A DNA stretch of 64,000 bases, taken from positions 124,001-188,000 of the forward strand of contig JADFUC010002386.1 of the NCBI GenBank assembly GCA_019722365.1. Reading direction: 5' to 3'. Below are positions 34,333 through 46,945 of this stretch, piece after piece. Both the position numbers and the translations under genes were made by a program. This DNA comes from Lithospermum erythrorhizon (lineage: Eukaryota; Streptophyta; Magnoliopsida; Boraginales; Boraginaceae). The notes under the pieces are model-generated. The model was not told where the DNA came from. It searched no databases and saw only the letters and a list, made by a program, of their open reading frames with translations. How positions within the stretch are numbered: position 1 is the first letter of the stretch; each line of letters begins with the position of its first letter.

Positions 34333-35309
34333 TGTTGGAAATCAATGAGAATTGGGTTCCATTTATTATGCCCGTCATGAATAATCATAGAAGAATTCAT
34401 TTACCAATTGGTTAAATCGTGATTATCGTAACTTTGTTCAACTTAGTAATTGTATATTACTAGCTGGTTCTCATGATAATTTAAGCATGAGCGATCAAGG
34501 TGATCTTACTCATTAATCGTTATAATAATAGTAATTGGTCAATTATTATTATTATACAACTACTATTATCCGAGCTCGTGGGCGTCACACACATACAAAT
34601 GACGCTGAAGTTATATTTCATGTATGAAATTAAAGTAGATTATATAATCGAGAAATGTATTTCTCTAATTACAAGTGGTTCTCATTTATGTGAATATCGA
34701 CGAACAAATAATCAATTAAATAGTTATTTAATCGTTCGAGTAATTTTAGTATTTATCGATAACTCGAAAGATTATTGATATTGACTCATTACTATTTAAT
34801 TAGCTTAATTAAATAGTTCAATTATTAAGAACTCATTAGTAGCCCTGAACCAACCTAACAGCAAATCCAAGTCAAGCCAATACTTCAACCAGCCGTTTAT
34901 CGGGCTTGCTTTTAATCCCAAATTTATATAAGCAAACTTTAGGGTTTTTCATCATAAGTTTGTAGTAAACTTTTCACCAAAAACCCTAACTTCCCCCATT
35001 TCCGTAAATTCCCAAGAATTTTGGGGTTTTTCCGTTTTGTCTATCCTTGCTTACCAAGATATTAAGCTTATTCAACCCCTCCTACAAGTGACTAATCCGT
35101 AGATATCATACGATTGATATTACAACAAGGAGTCGAGTGAAGTCAAATTCACGCCAAGCCGCGCCGGATTTTTGGTAATTTATCTGGCCGCATCGTAAAG
35201 TTCTCTGCTCATATTTAATTATATAAGTTTGTATCAATAACGTAGTATTTACATCCTCTTTAACTATGGATTTGTATTTATACTGTGATATCCATAGTCA
35301 TTTTCTTCA
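34333..35309 (+). repeat. 5' LTR of element B
   Basis: Pairs with 42099-43094. Long identical words (ccatttattatgcccgtcat, atttaattagcttaattaaa, actttagggtttttcatcat) alternate with short, heavily changed patches. A TATA-like tatataagcaaac lies near 34925. It ends ttcttca at 35309. Confidence 0.88.
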
Positions 35310-37403
35310 AGGGCATCACGGTACCAAATTAAAAGCTGCTTTTACATTATTTATTTTACGCTTGCTTTTATGCTTTTATCAATTTTTATTTGATTAATTC
35401 TTGTTCATATATTTAATTAATAAATATATGATGAGAATAAATCACCATGTTCTTGATTATTGATTTATTACATGTGTTACAAGTTTATGATGACGTATTA
35501 TCATATTTTGTTAATACTTTGATTTTGTTTCATAAATTAAAATGACGCATTTAATTGATTTTGTTTCAAAACAGCTTTGTAAACGGTTGAAGTAAATTTT
35601 TGTAAATTAAACCTAATTTTTCTGGAACCCAGATAGCACGTAGAAGATCTCCATTAAATTTCATAATTTTTTGATATTTCTAAGTGCCTCAAAATAATTT
35701 TTTGAGATTTCTGGACTGTTTAATTAATAATTAAATATGAAAAATTTATTTTAATGAACGACCAGTGGGATTTGTTCAAGAAAATTATGAAGTTTAACGT
35801 GTTCGAATTTCATAAATTTTGAAAATTTTAAAGCCTCCAAAACGATTTTACAAACGAATTAAATTAAATCTGAAAAACCGAGTTAAATATGGAATTATTG
35901 GCCTGAGCAATCGGCCGACTGATCTCCGGCGACCCTACGGGCGTCCGGTGTCAAATCGGGGTGATTTTGGCAATGAAAATGACGGTCGGACGACGACCTA
36001 TATCTGGAGTGGGGCGCGTGTCGACTGTAGGCCGCTATAGGCAGGTCGTCCGAGCCCATTATGACGTGTGTGGCTCCAATTTGAAAACCCTAATTCCGAA
36101 TTTATTCCTTATTTTGGTTTCCTAAAATTATGGGACTAGTTATATTTCGGTTTTTATTGATTATTTGTCATTTTAATCAACTAATTAATTGTAATTAATT
36201 ATGTGATGACAATTAATTAATTTCCTTTATATTATATCTTTTTAAACACTTTAAAATATATAACAATTATTGCAACAACTTCACTACTTAATGTATTTTA
36301 GAAAATATTTGTGATGAATATTTTTCTATAATATGTATACGTAAGTTAATAATTATTGGTAATAATTATTAATTTGATGTATGATGAATTGAGCTTCATA
36401 ATAATTAATTTTTAATATGTAATTATGTTTTATTAATTAATTTGATAATTACAAACATGCATTTTCCAATGCCATTTGGAAATATTTATTAAAGTTCATT
36501 TATGCATTTAACAAAGTGCCTATATTTGTAATGGTGATTGGAATGAGGTACATGACATGCCCATTTATTTATTTTTTCGTCTCGCGAATCAGAATAGAAA
36601 TGACCTTCCGAGTCATATTTTTATTTATTTATTTATCGTTTTTTACCCACAAGCTCGTGTCGCCTAAGATGGGTTAGTATGCAAATATTGTAACAAGTGA
36701 AGATATCAAGATCATTTCACTAGCTGGTGATACTTCAAAGTAATTGCGTGATCCGTAAGAAAGATGTTAATTAGACTTATGTTAAGATTTGATAAATACT
36801 TCTGTAATGTGCTCTGTTGGCCATATCGCATATCTCTTTGAATGTGCATTACTGTTTTATTTTTCATGTTGCATGTGATTGCTGACATGTGCTAAGACGC
36901 ATTTAGCAAACGAAACAAAGTAATAATAATCTCAACAATTAAAATTTACAAAGACGTCAATTTAAAGTCAGGTAATCAATTGTATCACTGGGCACACCGC
37001 GACGGCGCGTTAGCACGTTGTTTGATATGATACAACGGATCACGTTGGAAGTTGATTTACCAACGCTGCTGGCTTTCGATGATCAACTAAGTAACACTTC
37101 GTTTAATCGGGTATGCTTAACCGGTTTCTGAGATACAACGTCAGCATCCTCAGAAGAGATGCTAATGACACAAAGAGTTATGTAGTTTTACATAACCGTT
37201 GACAACCTACTATTATAACCGGATTCAAAACGTAGCAGTTGTCAGCTGCTTGAATTTAAGTGTACAGGTCTCTGATACTCAATATATTTCATGAGATTTC
37301 AAGTATTAGTATTTACTTTTACAATTTATTTGTGCGTTTTTAGTACGATAGTTTATATCGAGTCTCGTTTATTTTATTTACTTTATTCTTGTAGAATTAA
37401 TAT
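35310..37403 (+). other. Leader region of element B, no recognised gene
   Basis: About 2.1 kb between the 5' LTR and the gag start, partly AT-rich and partly GC-rich (35900-36060). No polyprotein motif is visible, and a clear tRNA primer site next to the LTR was not found. It could be an unusually long leader or contain a further old insertion. Confidence 0.45.
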
Positions 37404-38160
37404 GGCTACCACTATCAAGTACTCCTAAGAACTCGCTCGCCAACACTTGAAACGCGCAGTTCAATAACTCTAATTTCGACGAGCGGTCTCGAACGGAGAA
37501 TCCATTCTCAAGCAAAGAGAGGATCAATACGTGAGCCGAACAATAAGTAGTCTGCGAAACTCCTTAAATTTGATAGTGCCTCCCATCTGGGGTAGATCCC
37601 ACAAAAGCACAAGTCCGTCATGGATAAACTAATGTCTCATGCTTGCTAATATGGAACCTTCTGCCCAAATTCAATATATGAAAAGGTGGCAAAGATATGA
37701 CATATACCTAAGAACTTGAGGAATTATTCTAAAGGAAAGCCAGAAACGGTAGACAGACACGTCTGCAGCCTCGTGGACAAAGAAGTCGGTGAACGGACAA
37801 AGCCGCAAGCCCTCATATCATTAAACGACGCTCGGCCGACGACTCAACGCCTCGGCACCAAGCAGTTCCCAAAGAATCGCCGCGATTCATCCCCGAAGTC
37901 TCTCTGCATAAATTTCTCTCGCTTGTCATGAACTTCAATATGCACAAGTTTGAGTTATCTCTAAACGAATCGCATAAGATGATCACGATTCGACCTAACC
38001 CGGGTAAGCACTAAAACTTACTCCTTCGCTTTCGTGGTCCAGTAAGAAATTCAAGCAAGAAGATGAAGTTTGTCGGGCAAGACCAAGGGTTCGAAAGTAA
38101 TCCTGTCAGCCGGGAAAAGCGTGGAGGAGCTAGGAAGGACGATATGTCATTATCATGAAA
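37404..38160 (+). pseudogene. gag region of element B, frameshifted
   Basis: Begins MATTIK at 37404. In changing frames it shows gag-like words, ending with FLSLVMNFNMHKFELSLNE near 37915-37970, typical of UBN2-type copia gag. Several frameshifts and stops. Confidence 0.6.
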
Positions 38161-38979
38161 CCCGGGTCACCGGAAGCTCCACCTCTGCGAAGTTCGCTGC
38201 ATGATAGCAGCACGGTCTCACGACCGCCGCCCCTACGTGTATTTATGTTATCAAGTTGTACAACTTCTAATTCTACTGCGGGTGCTAGACACCGGCCAGG
38301 TTCTCATATTTGTCGTAATATGTGAACCTCGAGTCAAGTGTAAGACTCGAAGAGGGAAATGGATCTCGCGCAAAGGGAAACGGGCGCTAAGGTCAGCGGC
38401 CCCGCAGCAGATCCACAGCCAAATTCTGCCCACTCGCCTCGCTTTTGAACTTATCTCCGCTTCTATTATGTACCGCAATTTGCGTGAATATTATTTCTAT
38501 TTCGCTTGAATAATGATGGTTTTTCATTTCACTGCATCCCGATGAATCTAGATCACCTCGTGAATGGGCAAGATTTGGCACCGCCTCCTCTCAAAATGGT
38601 CTATACGCTTTAGACACGACACGAGTCATATAACATAAACTTAAAACGGAATAAGCCTAACGACTTAAACCAAACATACCTATGTCATAGACCAGTCACA
38701 TTAACGAGAACCGAATCAAGAAACTCCACTCCGCTGAATATCATGTTTCATTATGAATCATACGATAAGCGAAGCCTTTGCCTTCCGCAATGACCAAAAT
38801 GCCTTTCAATCGGGCTTAAATGAGTGGCAAGTGATTTATCAGATCATACACACTCTGACGCATTGCTGGCCAATGAACACATCTCGCAAAGAGGAGGTTA
38901 TAACTACTTCATTACATTTACCGACGACATAAAGTAGATACTACAGGTATCCTCGATGAGACACAAACACGAGTCCTTT

Positions 38980-39480
38980 GAGAAATTCAAGGAGTTCCAA
39001 AATGAAGTACAAAACCAATTGAACAAGAATAAAGATTCTCCTATTCGATAGAAAGGAGAATATTTGAGTCACAGTTCAATACTCATCTTGAGCGTGGTAT
39101 CGTTTCAACTCACTTCAGCTAGAACGCCACAAGATAACGGCGTGTCCGAAAGGAGAATCGAACCCTTCTTGACATGGTTCGGACGGCGATGAGGCTATCC
39201 GATCTACTCACACTTCGGGATATGCACTTCTAAGCTGCACTTACCTTTAAACAGACGTCCAACCAAGTCACAGAGATAAAACTCCCCATTTAACCTGTCT
39301 GGGAAGATTCCTAAGTTATTTTCTAAAGATTTGGGGTCAGAAGCTTATGTTAAGTAGATTAACAAAAGATAAATCCTATGCCCAAATCGATAAATGCTAT
39401 TTCATAGGATATCCAAGTGGAAATAGCTTGGTTACTACTTCACCAAGCTAGGATAATAAAATCTTCATCGCTAGAATGGC
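38980..39480 (+). pseudogene. Integrase region of element B, frameshifted
   Basis: Readable in pieces: an NRTLLDMVR-like block near 39160-39185, an LTHFGI block near 39205, KIPKLFSKDLGSEAYVK near 39305-39355, and CYFIGYPSGN-like residues near 39395-39425. These are the integrase C-terminal landmarks of plant copia elements. Confidence 0.7.
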
Positions 39481-39834
39481 GAGTATTCCCTGAAAAGGAA
39501 TATCCGGCCTGCATGACCAGGGGAAGTAATGGTGTTCATCTCGATGAAGCTCAAGCCGATGAAGTCAATATCGACGCATCTAATGCGTAGGCATCCGACA
39601 CAACACAAGAATCGGGAACCTTCTTCATGTGCCTCGATCCACGCGAACGCTGAAGAACCAACCTTAGGAGATCCAACAGGGATCGCCACTCTAACCGCAG
39701 CGCTGGTGCGGCAGTTTTCATCATCGAGAGTGTCGAGCCCACTTCTGCCAAAAAGCTACACCTAATGCCAGCGACGCCGACAAACGGGCAACTGCCACGC
39801 AACCGGTACGGATTCTATGTACCAAAAACGGTTC

Positions 39835-41230
39835 GTCCTTGTTGATTTACCAAATGGGCTCACCATTGAATGTAAATGGGTATTTAAGAAACATGATAAA
39901 GATCGAAACGTTGATGTTTTCAAAGTTTGACTTCAGAATAAAAGCGTTTCAAACAAGTTCACGGAGCTGACTATGACGAAACTTACTCGTTGGCTATGCT
40001 TAAATCCATCCGATAATCTTAGCTATTGGTCAGATTTCATGACTATGAAATATGGCAAATGGATGTAAAGACCGGCTCTCGAATGGAAATTTGTAGAAGA
40101 TGCATAATGGTACAACCCCAAGCTTTACATGTCCTAGCGACCTAAGCATGCATGCAAGGTAAAAGTCCATTTACGGTCTTAAGCGTATCCCGTTAGCTTG
40201 AATCTACGTTGATGAATCAATCAAAGAGTTTGCCTTCATCAATCCAAGAAGAATCTTGTGTATGCTATGTAAGCCGGGAGTTACGTAGATCATTCATAGT
40301 CCTCGTATGTCGACGACATACTTATCATCGAAACAACGCAGTTACTAAACTCGCCAAGGATTGGCTGTGCAAATGTTTCTCAATGAAGGACTTAGGCGGC
40401 TACGTATATACTTGGAATAAAGATCCACCGTGGATCAGCCAGAGGTTGGTTGGACTTTGTCGTGATACTTGGGCGTGAATGCGTGATCGCAAAGGTTCAA
40501 ATACGAAGTAATTCCAAGAAGCGGCACTCCCCATGAGACATGGAGTTCAACTCACAGAGCTACGTGTCCCACTACTAGCGCCGGTATTTAACGGTAATGA
40601 AGCGAGCATACCCATGCTTCCTAGATCCATCATGTACGCCATGTCAAGACTAGACCCCATTTGCCTTATGCACTGTTGTAACCAAGAGATACCAAGCTAA
40701 TCCGTGTGAAAGCCAATCGATCAGAAGTGAAGTGCATCTTGAAGTATCCTCGGTAAGAACTAAAGATGCTTTCTTGGTATATGGTGGAGACAGGAGTTGC
40801 ATTGTGGTACACCGACGCCCGCTAAACCGACAGAGACGACTCATCGCTCCTTAGCCTCGGGTATGTATTTTGTCTCAATCCAAGGAACAAAGATCTTGGA
40901 GGAGTTCCAAACAGTACTATTGCCGATTCTACTCACGCATCCGAGTATTACCGTAAGGCCTCAAGCCGCTAAAGAAGATGTTGATAAAAGAAGTTCATGA
41001 TCAACTCGGCGCGGTACCTAGTATCGGTGGACCAGCTGAGTTGCTTAGACAATACTGGGCAATACCAAGCTAAGGAATCCCCAAGCACATCACAAATCCA
41101 AGCACGCATCGTAAAGTATCACCCGATTAGAGATATGCTGATAGAAAGCGATGTCAAAGTATGTAAGTGTAAACAGAGTTGACTGCCGAATTCCCTTTAC
41201 TAAACCACTAAGTCGTGCAAAGCACGATGA
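39835..41230 (+). pseudogene. RT and RNase H regions of element B, frameshifted
   Basis: RT: LVDLPNGLTIECKWVFKKH at 39840-39895, a YVDD-type box in a shifted frame near 40300-40325, and FSMKDLGG at 40377-40400. RNase H: a SIMYAM word near 40625, then PSIGGPAELL and DNTG near 41018-41060 in mixed frames, followed by FTKPL-like sequence near 41195. No continuous frame remains. Confidence 0.8.
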
Positions 41231-42098
41231 AAGATGCAAATGAATATAGGTCTTAGATGTGATGTCGCAGTTGGTGTTAGGTTAAGCGAGTCAAGTATGT
41301 ATCTATTGTGCTACGTGAACAAATTTTTGAATATTATTGCTTCTTATATTTTAATATATTTGTTTGCTATGACTATATGTTCAATTTACATATAATATAC
41401 ATGTAAAGGTATCCGATGAAATGTAAAGGTTAAATCCCTTTAAAGTTAGTCTGTTTCTGTGAGAAAATAATGTAATTGTTAATTACACCCTTCAAGCCTA
41501 AACATAGGATGTGCCCAAAAGGCCTCGGGGTCGACGTCGATAGTTAGGCGACAAAGATCATATGACTAACATGGTGTTTTGATTAATGATCAAGTATCGA
41601 TCACGCAATTGTGACTGTATCAATAATCGTGGGTCACGGTCCGCAAGACCGGGGAGTTCGGTACACCGAAACGAATTCATGTAAGATATGATATCTGGTG
41701 GTCCTATGACATTTGTTTAGAATTCCAAAGTTCACACCCTTAGACTCCACGATATATAACTATCTCCCTGCGGTTATACAAGCTCGTATTTTGGACTACG
41801 ACTCAAACGCTCCGCTTTAAGCCGGGATTATAACGTATACGCTGTCACAATGTAGTATACGATAGATAAGCCGATATATCGGGAGTGGATTTGTCCTGCC
41901 CTGATATACAAGGAAGATCTCGTGCCTTCACACAGCTGGTACCGATTGTTTACGGGACGCTTCATAAATGCTTATTCGGGCTTCATACTCTAGTAAAGAA
42001 GTCAAGCAAGCCATGACACACTTCTTAGTGTTACTCTTACCACTGAGATCGTTGATAGGGTATGAATCAGAAGATAATCGCCCGTTGGCAAATGGGAG

Positions 42099-43094
42099 CG
42101 CCGGGAAATCAAATCTAATCGTTCCATTTATTATGCCCGTCATGACAATCAAGTAGAATTCATTTACCAAATAAGCTGTAACGCGATTATCTAACTTAGT
42201 GTTCAACTTAGTAATCAGATACACAGCGCTGGTTCTCATGATAATTTAAGGGTTACGACGATTGCTGTATCTTTTTACTATTAATCGTTATAATAATAGT
42301 AATTGGTCAATTGAGCTATTAGCCAACTTACTATTATCTCGAGCCTGGGGCGTCACACACACATACCGACGCTGAAGTTATATTTCATGGGCGAAATTAA
42401 AGAGATCCAGCACTGAGAAATGTATTTCTCAATTACAAGCGGTTCTACATTTTATGTAGAATATCGACAACAAATGTAATCAATTAAATAGTTATTTAAT
42501 TGGTTCGGTAATTTTAGTATTTATCGATAACTTGAAAGATTATCGGAGAGCCGAATTACTATTTAATTAGCTTAATTAAATAGCTCAATCTCATTAGCAA
42601 ATCAATAGTGTCTTAACGAACTAATGTGAGTTAACGAGTCAAGCTAATATTTAACGGGTTGCTTATCGGCCTTGTTTTAACCTAGCCCTATATAAGCAAA
42701 CTTTAGGGTTTTTCATCATAAGTTTTGTAAAACTTTTCACCAAAACCTAGTACCGCCCCCATTGGGCCGAAATTCTCCCAAGAATTTTGGGGTTTTTCCG
42801 GTTTTGTCTATCCTCATTACTTCAGCATGTATTAAGTTCTCGATTCAACCCTCCCGCGCGGACTAACCAGAGAGATAATTACAATGATCGATATTACAAC
42901 AAAGGAAATAGAAAGTCAAATTACGTTGTGAATTCAAGCCATGGATTTTTAAAGGAATTTTACCTCACGCACTGTAAGTCCTCTCGTTCATATATTTAAT
43001 TATATGTTTCAGACAATAACGTGAGTATGCACTTTAAAGATCCTCGAACTATGGATTTGTATTTATACTATATATCTGCTATTAATTTTCTTCA
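42099..43094 (+). repeat. 3' LTR of element B
   Basis: Matches the 5' LTR in the same order. It is preceded by a purine tract (aaatgggag, 42090-42098). The first bases of the LTR are altered (cgccggg where the 5' LTR has tgttgg). It ends ttcttca at 43094 and is followed by ACAAT. Confidence 0.85.
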
Positions 43095-44380
43095 ACAATA
43101 CTTCCGGGTTTTCTAAGGGTGCACTGTGAGTGTACGTAGTTCCTTCAAGTTTTTATACGGTCTTAAACAACAATTTACTGGTTGGTTCTCTAAGCTGAAG
43201 AACATCATTGAAAAGGTATGAATTTACTCAATCATACTGACTATTCTTTCGTTTCACTTTCTCAAAGCGATTCCCATCGTATCAATTTTGTTACCATGTA
43301 ATGCATTTGCTTATTTCTAGAACGATTTCGGCCGCATTGGCTGGGCTTAAGGATATCATAGCTCGCTTTCATATGAAAGCACTCGTACCTAAGTATTTTC
43401 TAGGCGCTAAGTTGCCCGTAGCTTCAAGAAAGAATATTTTTCGAGTCAAAGTAAATATGTCCTTGATATTATTTCTCGAAGCGTGATTGTCAAGGCCGAC
43501 CGGTGCATTTTCCAATGGAGCAAAACCATCATTTGGGTAGTTCGACCAGCACTGCTATACGACGCGAACGCTATCGGTGATCGCCTGGGTGTAATTCATA
43601 TTTGTTATTTACTCGTCCTGATTTATCTTTTGGTGTTCATGTACTTTCTCAGTTTTTGCATGAGCCACGTCAAGATCATGGGACTGCTGCTTTGATTGTA
43701 GTAAAATATTTCAAACGATCTCCAGGTCAAGGTATTTTATTGAAGATAGATAGCGGATTTCGGCGCTGCTGTGCTTCTAAGTGTGTAATTGACGCTGGGC
43801 GGTCCTCTTACACGACGCTCGCAGATTCCGTCGATTGCGGTTTCTCAGCGATCATTTCCTAGAAGACCAAGCAAGAAGCCATTGTCTCTCTCGCTCTTCA
43901 CCAAGGTAATACGCCTACGCCACCAGTTACTGCGAATCGTTGTTAAAGGGTTGTTAAAGAGTTTAAAGGCTGATCATCCTCAACTTATAGATTCAAGTTT
44001 GGTGATACCGGGCTTGCTCTTTTATCTAGCACACATAATCCAAATAAGCTTTCATAAACGCTCAAAACATATGTAGATTCATTGTTATTTTCTACTGACG
44101 TTATTTCGAAGTGGACTATTCGAACTCCTCTCATGTTTTTACTAACGAAATTGCGTATATCTTCACAAAGTCTCTCGCAGAAACAATTGAAGTTTTATTA
44201 TAAAGCCGGGCATTCATGATCTTCTACGCCTCCAACTCGGCGCGGTATTGTCATATAGTGTATTAATATTATATTATTTCATACGGGCTTTTGATGTTAT
44301 AGCTCCATTAGGTCATTATGTATGATAGTATATTGTTACTTTATCATCATTATTCAACAAGAGCTTATTATTTTTTACAG
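43095..44380 (+). mobile_element. Copia fragment A, right part (RT end, RNase H, probable 3' LTR)
   Basis: Starts with the right-hand ACAAT duplication. Continues the RT interrupted at 34332: the PGFSKG word at about 43106, then GWFSKL, FTRPDLSFGVHVLSQFLHEP at about 43605-43665, YFKRSPGQGILLK at 43710-43745, and an RNase H/tail block with FHKRSKHM near 44050 and a FTKSLA-like word near 44165. About 44265-44380 is AT-rich and may be the remnant of a 3' LTR. At about 44381 kinase sequence resumes. Confidence 0.8.
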
Positions 44381-45446
44381 GAAATGCATTGCTTTTTGTT
44401 CCCTTAAAGAAAACCCTCAATGCTTTAGCCTATCTTCATGATCAAGGCTTATTTTCACAAAGATATTAAACCTGGAAATATCTTGATTGATTCTGATGGT
44501 TCTGTTATAAGCTTGCTGATTTTGGAGTTTCTACTGCATTTTATGAGTCAAATTTGTCTCATGGATCGAATATTTCTTGGCCTTCTTCATCTTTGAAGTG
44601 TATTGAATTTCCCATTAGTCCTTATTGGGTGGCGCCTGAAATGGTAATGTCCCATTTAGGTTATGGTTTTAAGGCTGATATTTGGTCATTTAGGATTACT
44701 GCTTTGGAATTAGCTTATGGAAGGCCTTCTCTATCCAATCATTCTATGTCAAAATCTGCTTTTATGAAGTTAAACAAGAGATTTCGCTAAGTTATGATAT
44801 GGGGAAGGGAAATGAATATGGAAGTTTTCGGAGGTTTTCGGAAGACATGGTTGGGCTCTGTCTTGATCAGACCCTTTAAAGAGGCCATCAGCAGATAAAT
44901 TATTAAGACATGCATTTTCAGGAGGGTGCAGTGAAGCCAAAGAATTTCTTGTCAAGAATTTGCTGCAAGGGTTGCCTAATGTTGAAGAAAAAGATTTGGA
45001 TGGGATCTTCGATGTGGGAACGTTTCGAGATGGAGCCTGTTTTTCCTACAGAACAAGAAGAAGATGTTGTTGTGAAACATGTTCGATTAGCGGGAGAAAT
45101 AATCATTCAGGAGAAGGGGGGAGATCAAGCTGATGTTTCAGGATAAAATATTAGCAATTCTGGTATTCAAAGTTTGGCTATTGGTTGTGGGCATAGTGAA
45201 GGTGGGTACATTAAGGAAGTTATGCTGAAGGGTTTATCGTTTCTGAAGAAGAGTTTGGAAGATCAAAAGGCAAAGATTATGCATATTATTGCTTATTTGG
45301 GTGGGGGAGCAGAGAATGTTGAGTTGTGTAGGGAAGAAGAGCTTATGAAAATGAATGAGCAATTGATGAAGGAATTGGAGAATGAGGAGATGAAGAATTT
45401 TGCATTGGAGATTGAGTTGGATTTTGAAGTTCCATTTTTCCAATGA

Positions 45447-46061
45447 GTAGTTGAATACGAATTCATCTCTAGCTATGTCTTAGATAATGTTTTTGTGATT
45501 TGTAGAGAGTAGAGTAATGCTTTTCCTTTTGGTGTATAAACAATTTGGCATAAGATTTGATAATTTTTTTTTGCATTAGATAAGATTAGAAACGACAATG
45601 TGGGCTTTGAAGGAAAAAATGTAATGAACTCTTTGATAATAGAAGTAATAGCTCTCTCTTTATATTTTCTTTTTCTTTAATATTGATTGTTCTTTAAGTA
45701 GTTATTGGTTGTTCTTAAGTAATTTTAAAGAGATAAGTTCCAAAATTCTTAGTTAGGGGCACATAACATGCACATATATGAGTAAACGGATTTGGAATGC
45801 CGTTTCACCTTTAAACGAGTCGAAATGGAACAATTTTAGCAGAGTTTGATTCGACTCGTTCATTCATTGAGTGGAGTTGAATTTTTTCCCGAGTTCCACA
45901 TCAATTCGAGTCGAACCGATCACACATAGTCGCAGGTAGAGTCGAATATTTAGTCGCGTTTGAACCATTGTTGGGTTCAACACTACAATACGACTCAATT
46001 TGATCATTTTCCTTAGCAATTTCTATTTTTGCATGGTAATGGATATTATTAATATATATTA
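45447..46061. other. Kinase 3' flank and intergenic DNA
   Basis: Probable 3' UTR of the kinase followed by sequence with repeated tcgagtcgaa/cgactcg words at 45820-45980. No gene recognised. Confidence 0.5.
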
Positions 46062-46545
46062 CTCCATCCGTTCCAATTACTTTTCACGGAGTAAAATTAC
46101 TTCATTTAAGTAGTCGAGTAATATTACTAATATATTCACGAAAAATACTTATCAAAAATACTTTAGTTAACCATGAAAAAAAAAAAAAATATTGTATTAA
46201 AAGTAATAAATTGTAAAGACAAGATAAAGCTTATATCAAATCATATAATCAAGTAAAAATGAAAGAATTTTCTTTGCTATACGGTCAAGTACCAATCCAC
46301 AGAGTACTAAACTTACATAATGTATATGTGAGTGTTCCAATATACTTCCTCCAATTATGCTCTCAAATTAATAATTAATTATACATACAATAAAAAGTAT
46401 GAAGAAATAATATTATGAAGATCTGGTAAAAATAAATATAACGATGCAAACTTTATATTTATTATAATCGAAAATAAAAAGAAATTTGTATTCAGAGTTT
46501 GTCACGGAAATTGAATCCCCCAAATTACAATAAATTAGGACGGAG
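46062..46545. mobile_element. Probable Stowaway-type MITE
   Basis: TA-flanked, 484 bp. The ends ctccatccgttccaatta and taaattaggacggag are partly complementary. The inverted match is weaker than in the other MITEs and the inside is AT-rich without coding content. Confidence 0.5.
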
Positions 46546-46616
46546 TAAGATACGCGAGCATATGGTAAAATATATAAATCGGGTCTGAGCCACATCCACA
46601 ATAAAAAATAACATTA

Positions 46617-46945
46617 TTTCATAAGTCTAGAGATGCACCATCCTAAAATCAATTGACATTAAGTAGAGTACTTTCTAGGCTTGAGCTCTCTTCTAATTTT
46701 TCAATATGGAATAATCATATGTGATCTCTTAGGCTCATTAGTAGTTAATCTCAAACACTCGATACGCTAAGGCCCCTTACAAATCATGTATCGTAATTTC
46801 AATAACGAGGTACTTCAAAGCCTCTCCCAACTAGCATATAAAGACCTAATTTAAACACCAATGTCATATAACATCTTTTACTCTCCTGACACCACGTAAA
46901 CGACATATCATCGTAAAATTATATATTCAACTGGGTTGGTTGAAT
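46617..46945 (+). repeat. Interspersed repeat, copy 1
   Basis: Shares an exact aataacgaggtacttcaaag followed by cctctccca with 58419-58450, plus flanking cccttacaaatcat and catataaagaccta. The type is unknown; it is not coding. Confidence 0.7.

Larger units (their letters stand above)
34333..43094 (+). mobile_element. Ty1/copia retrotransposon B (8.76 kb) nested in copia fragment A
   Basis: Bounded by ACAAT target duplications, with LTRs of about 1 kb starting TGTTGG/degenerate and ending ...ttcttca. The order gag (about 37.4-38.1 kb), integrase (about 39.0-39.5 kb), RT (about 39.8-40.5 kb), RNase H (about 40.6-41.2 kb) is the copia order. Between the 5' LTR and gag lies about 2 kb of leader with no recognised coding content, and about 0.85 kb of similar unassigned DNA separates RNase H from the 3' LTR. 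All domains are frameshifted, so it is not autonomous as written. Confidence 0.9.
33547..45446 (+). pseudogene. BLUS1/STE20-like serine/threonine kinase, split by nested retrotransposons
   Basis: Relative of plant STE20-type kinases near BLUS1 (BLUE LIGHT SIGNALING1). Part 1 (33547-33849) encodes the N-lobe: Gly loop GRGSSSVVYK, VAIK lysine K38, helix-C glutamate E55 and the hinge WVVMPFMHAGS. Part 2 (about 44381-45446) resumes at the C-lobe: NALAYLHDQG, a catalytic-loop [33 protein letters not shown] and [20 protein letters not shown], then a long coiled coil (44-45.4 kb; KKSLEDQKAKIMHI, MNEQLMKELENEEMKN) typical of this subgroup. Part 2 carries at least two frameshifts before ADFG and a stop after about 44788, and WSFG is WSFR. 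Between the parts sit a 1.8-kb copia fragment and an 8.8-kb copia element. The locus cannot make a whole kinase as written. It is possible that some indels are sequence errors, but the insertion alone breaks it. Confidence 0.88.

Noticed and set aside
38201..38509. Open frame of 102 codons
   Set aside because: It lies between gag and integrase of copia element B in a region full of frameshifts; it is not recognisable and probably chance.
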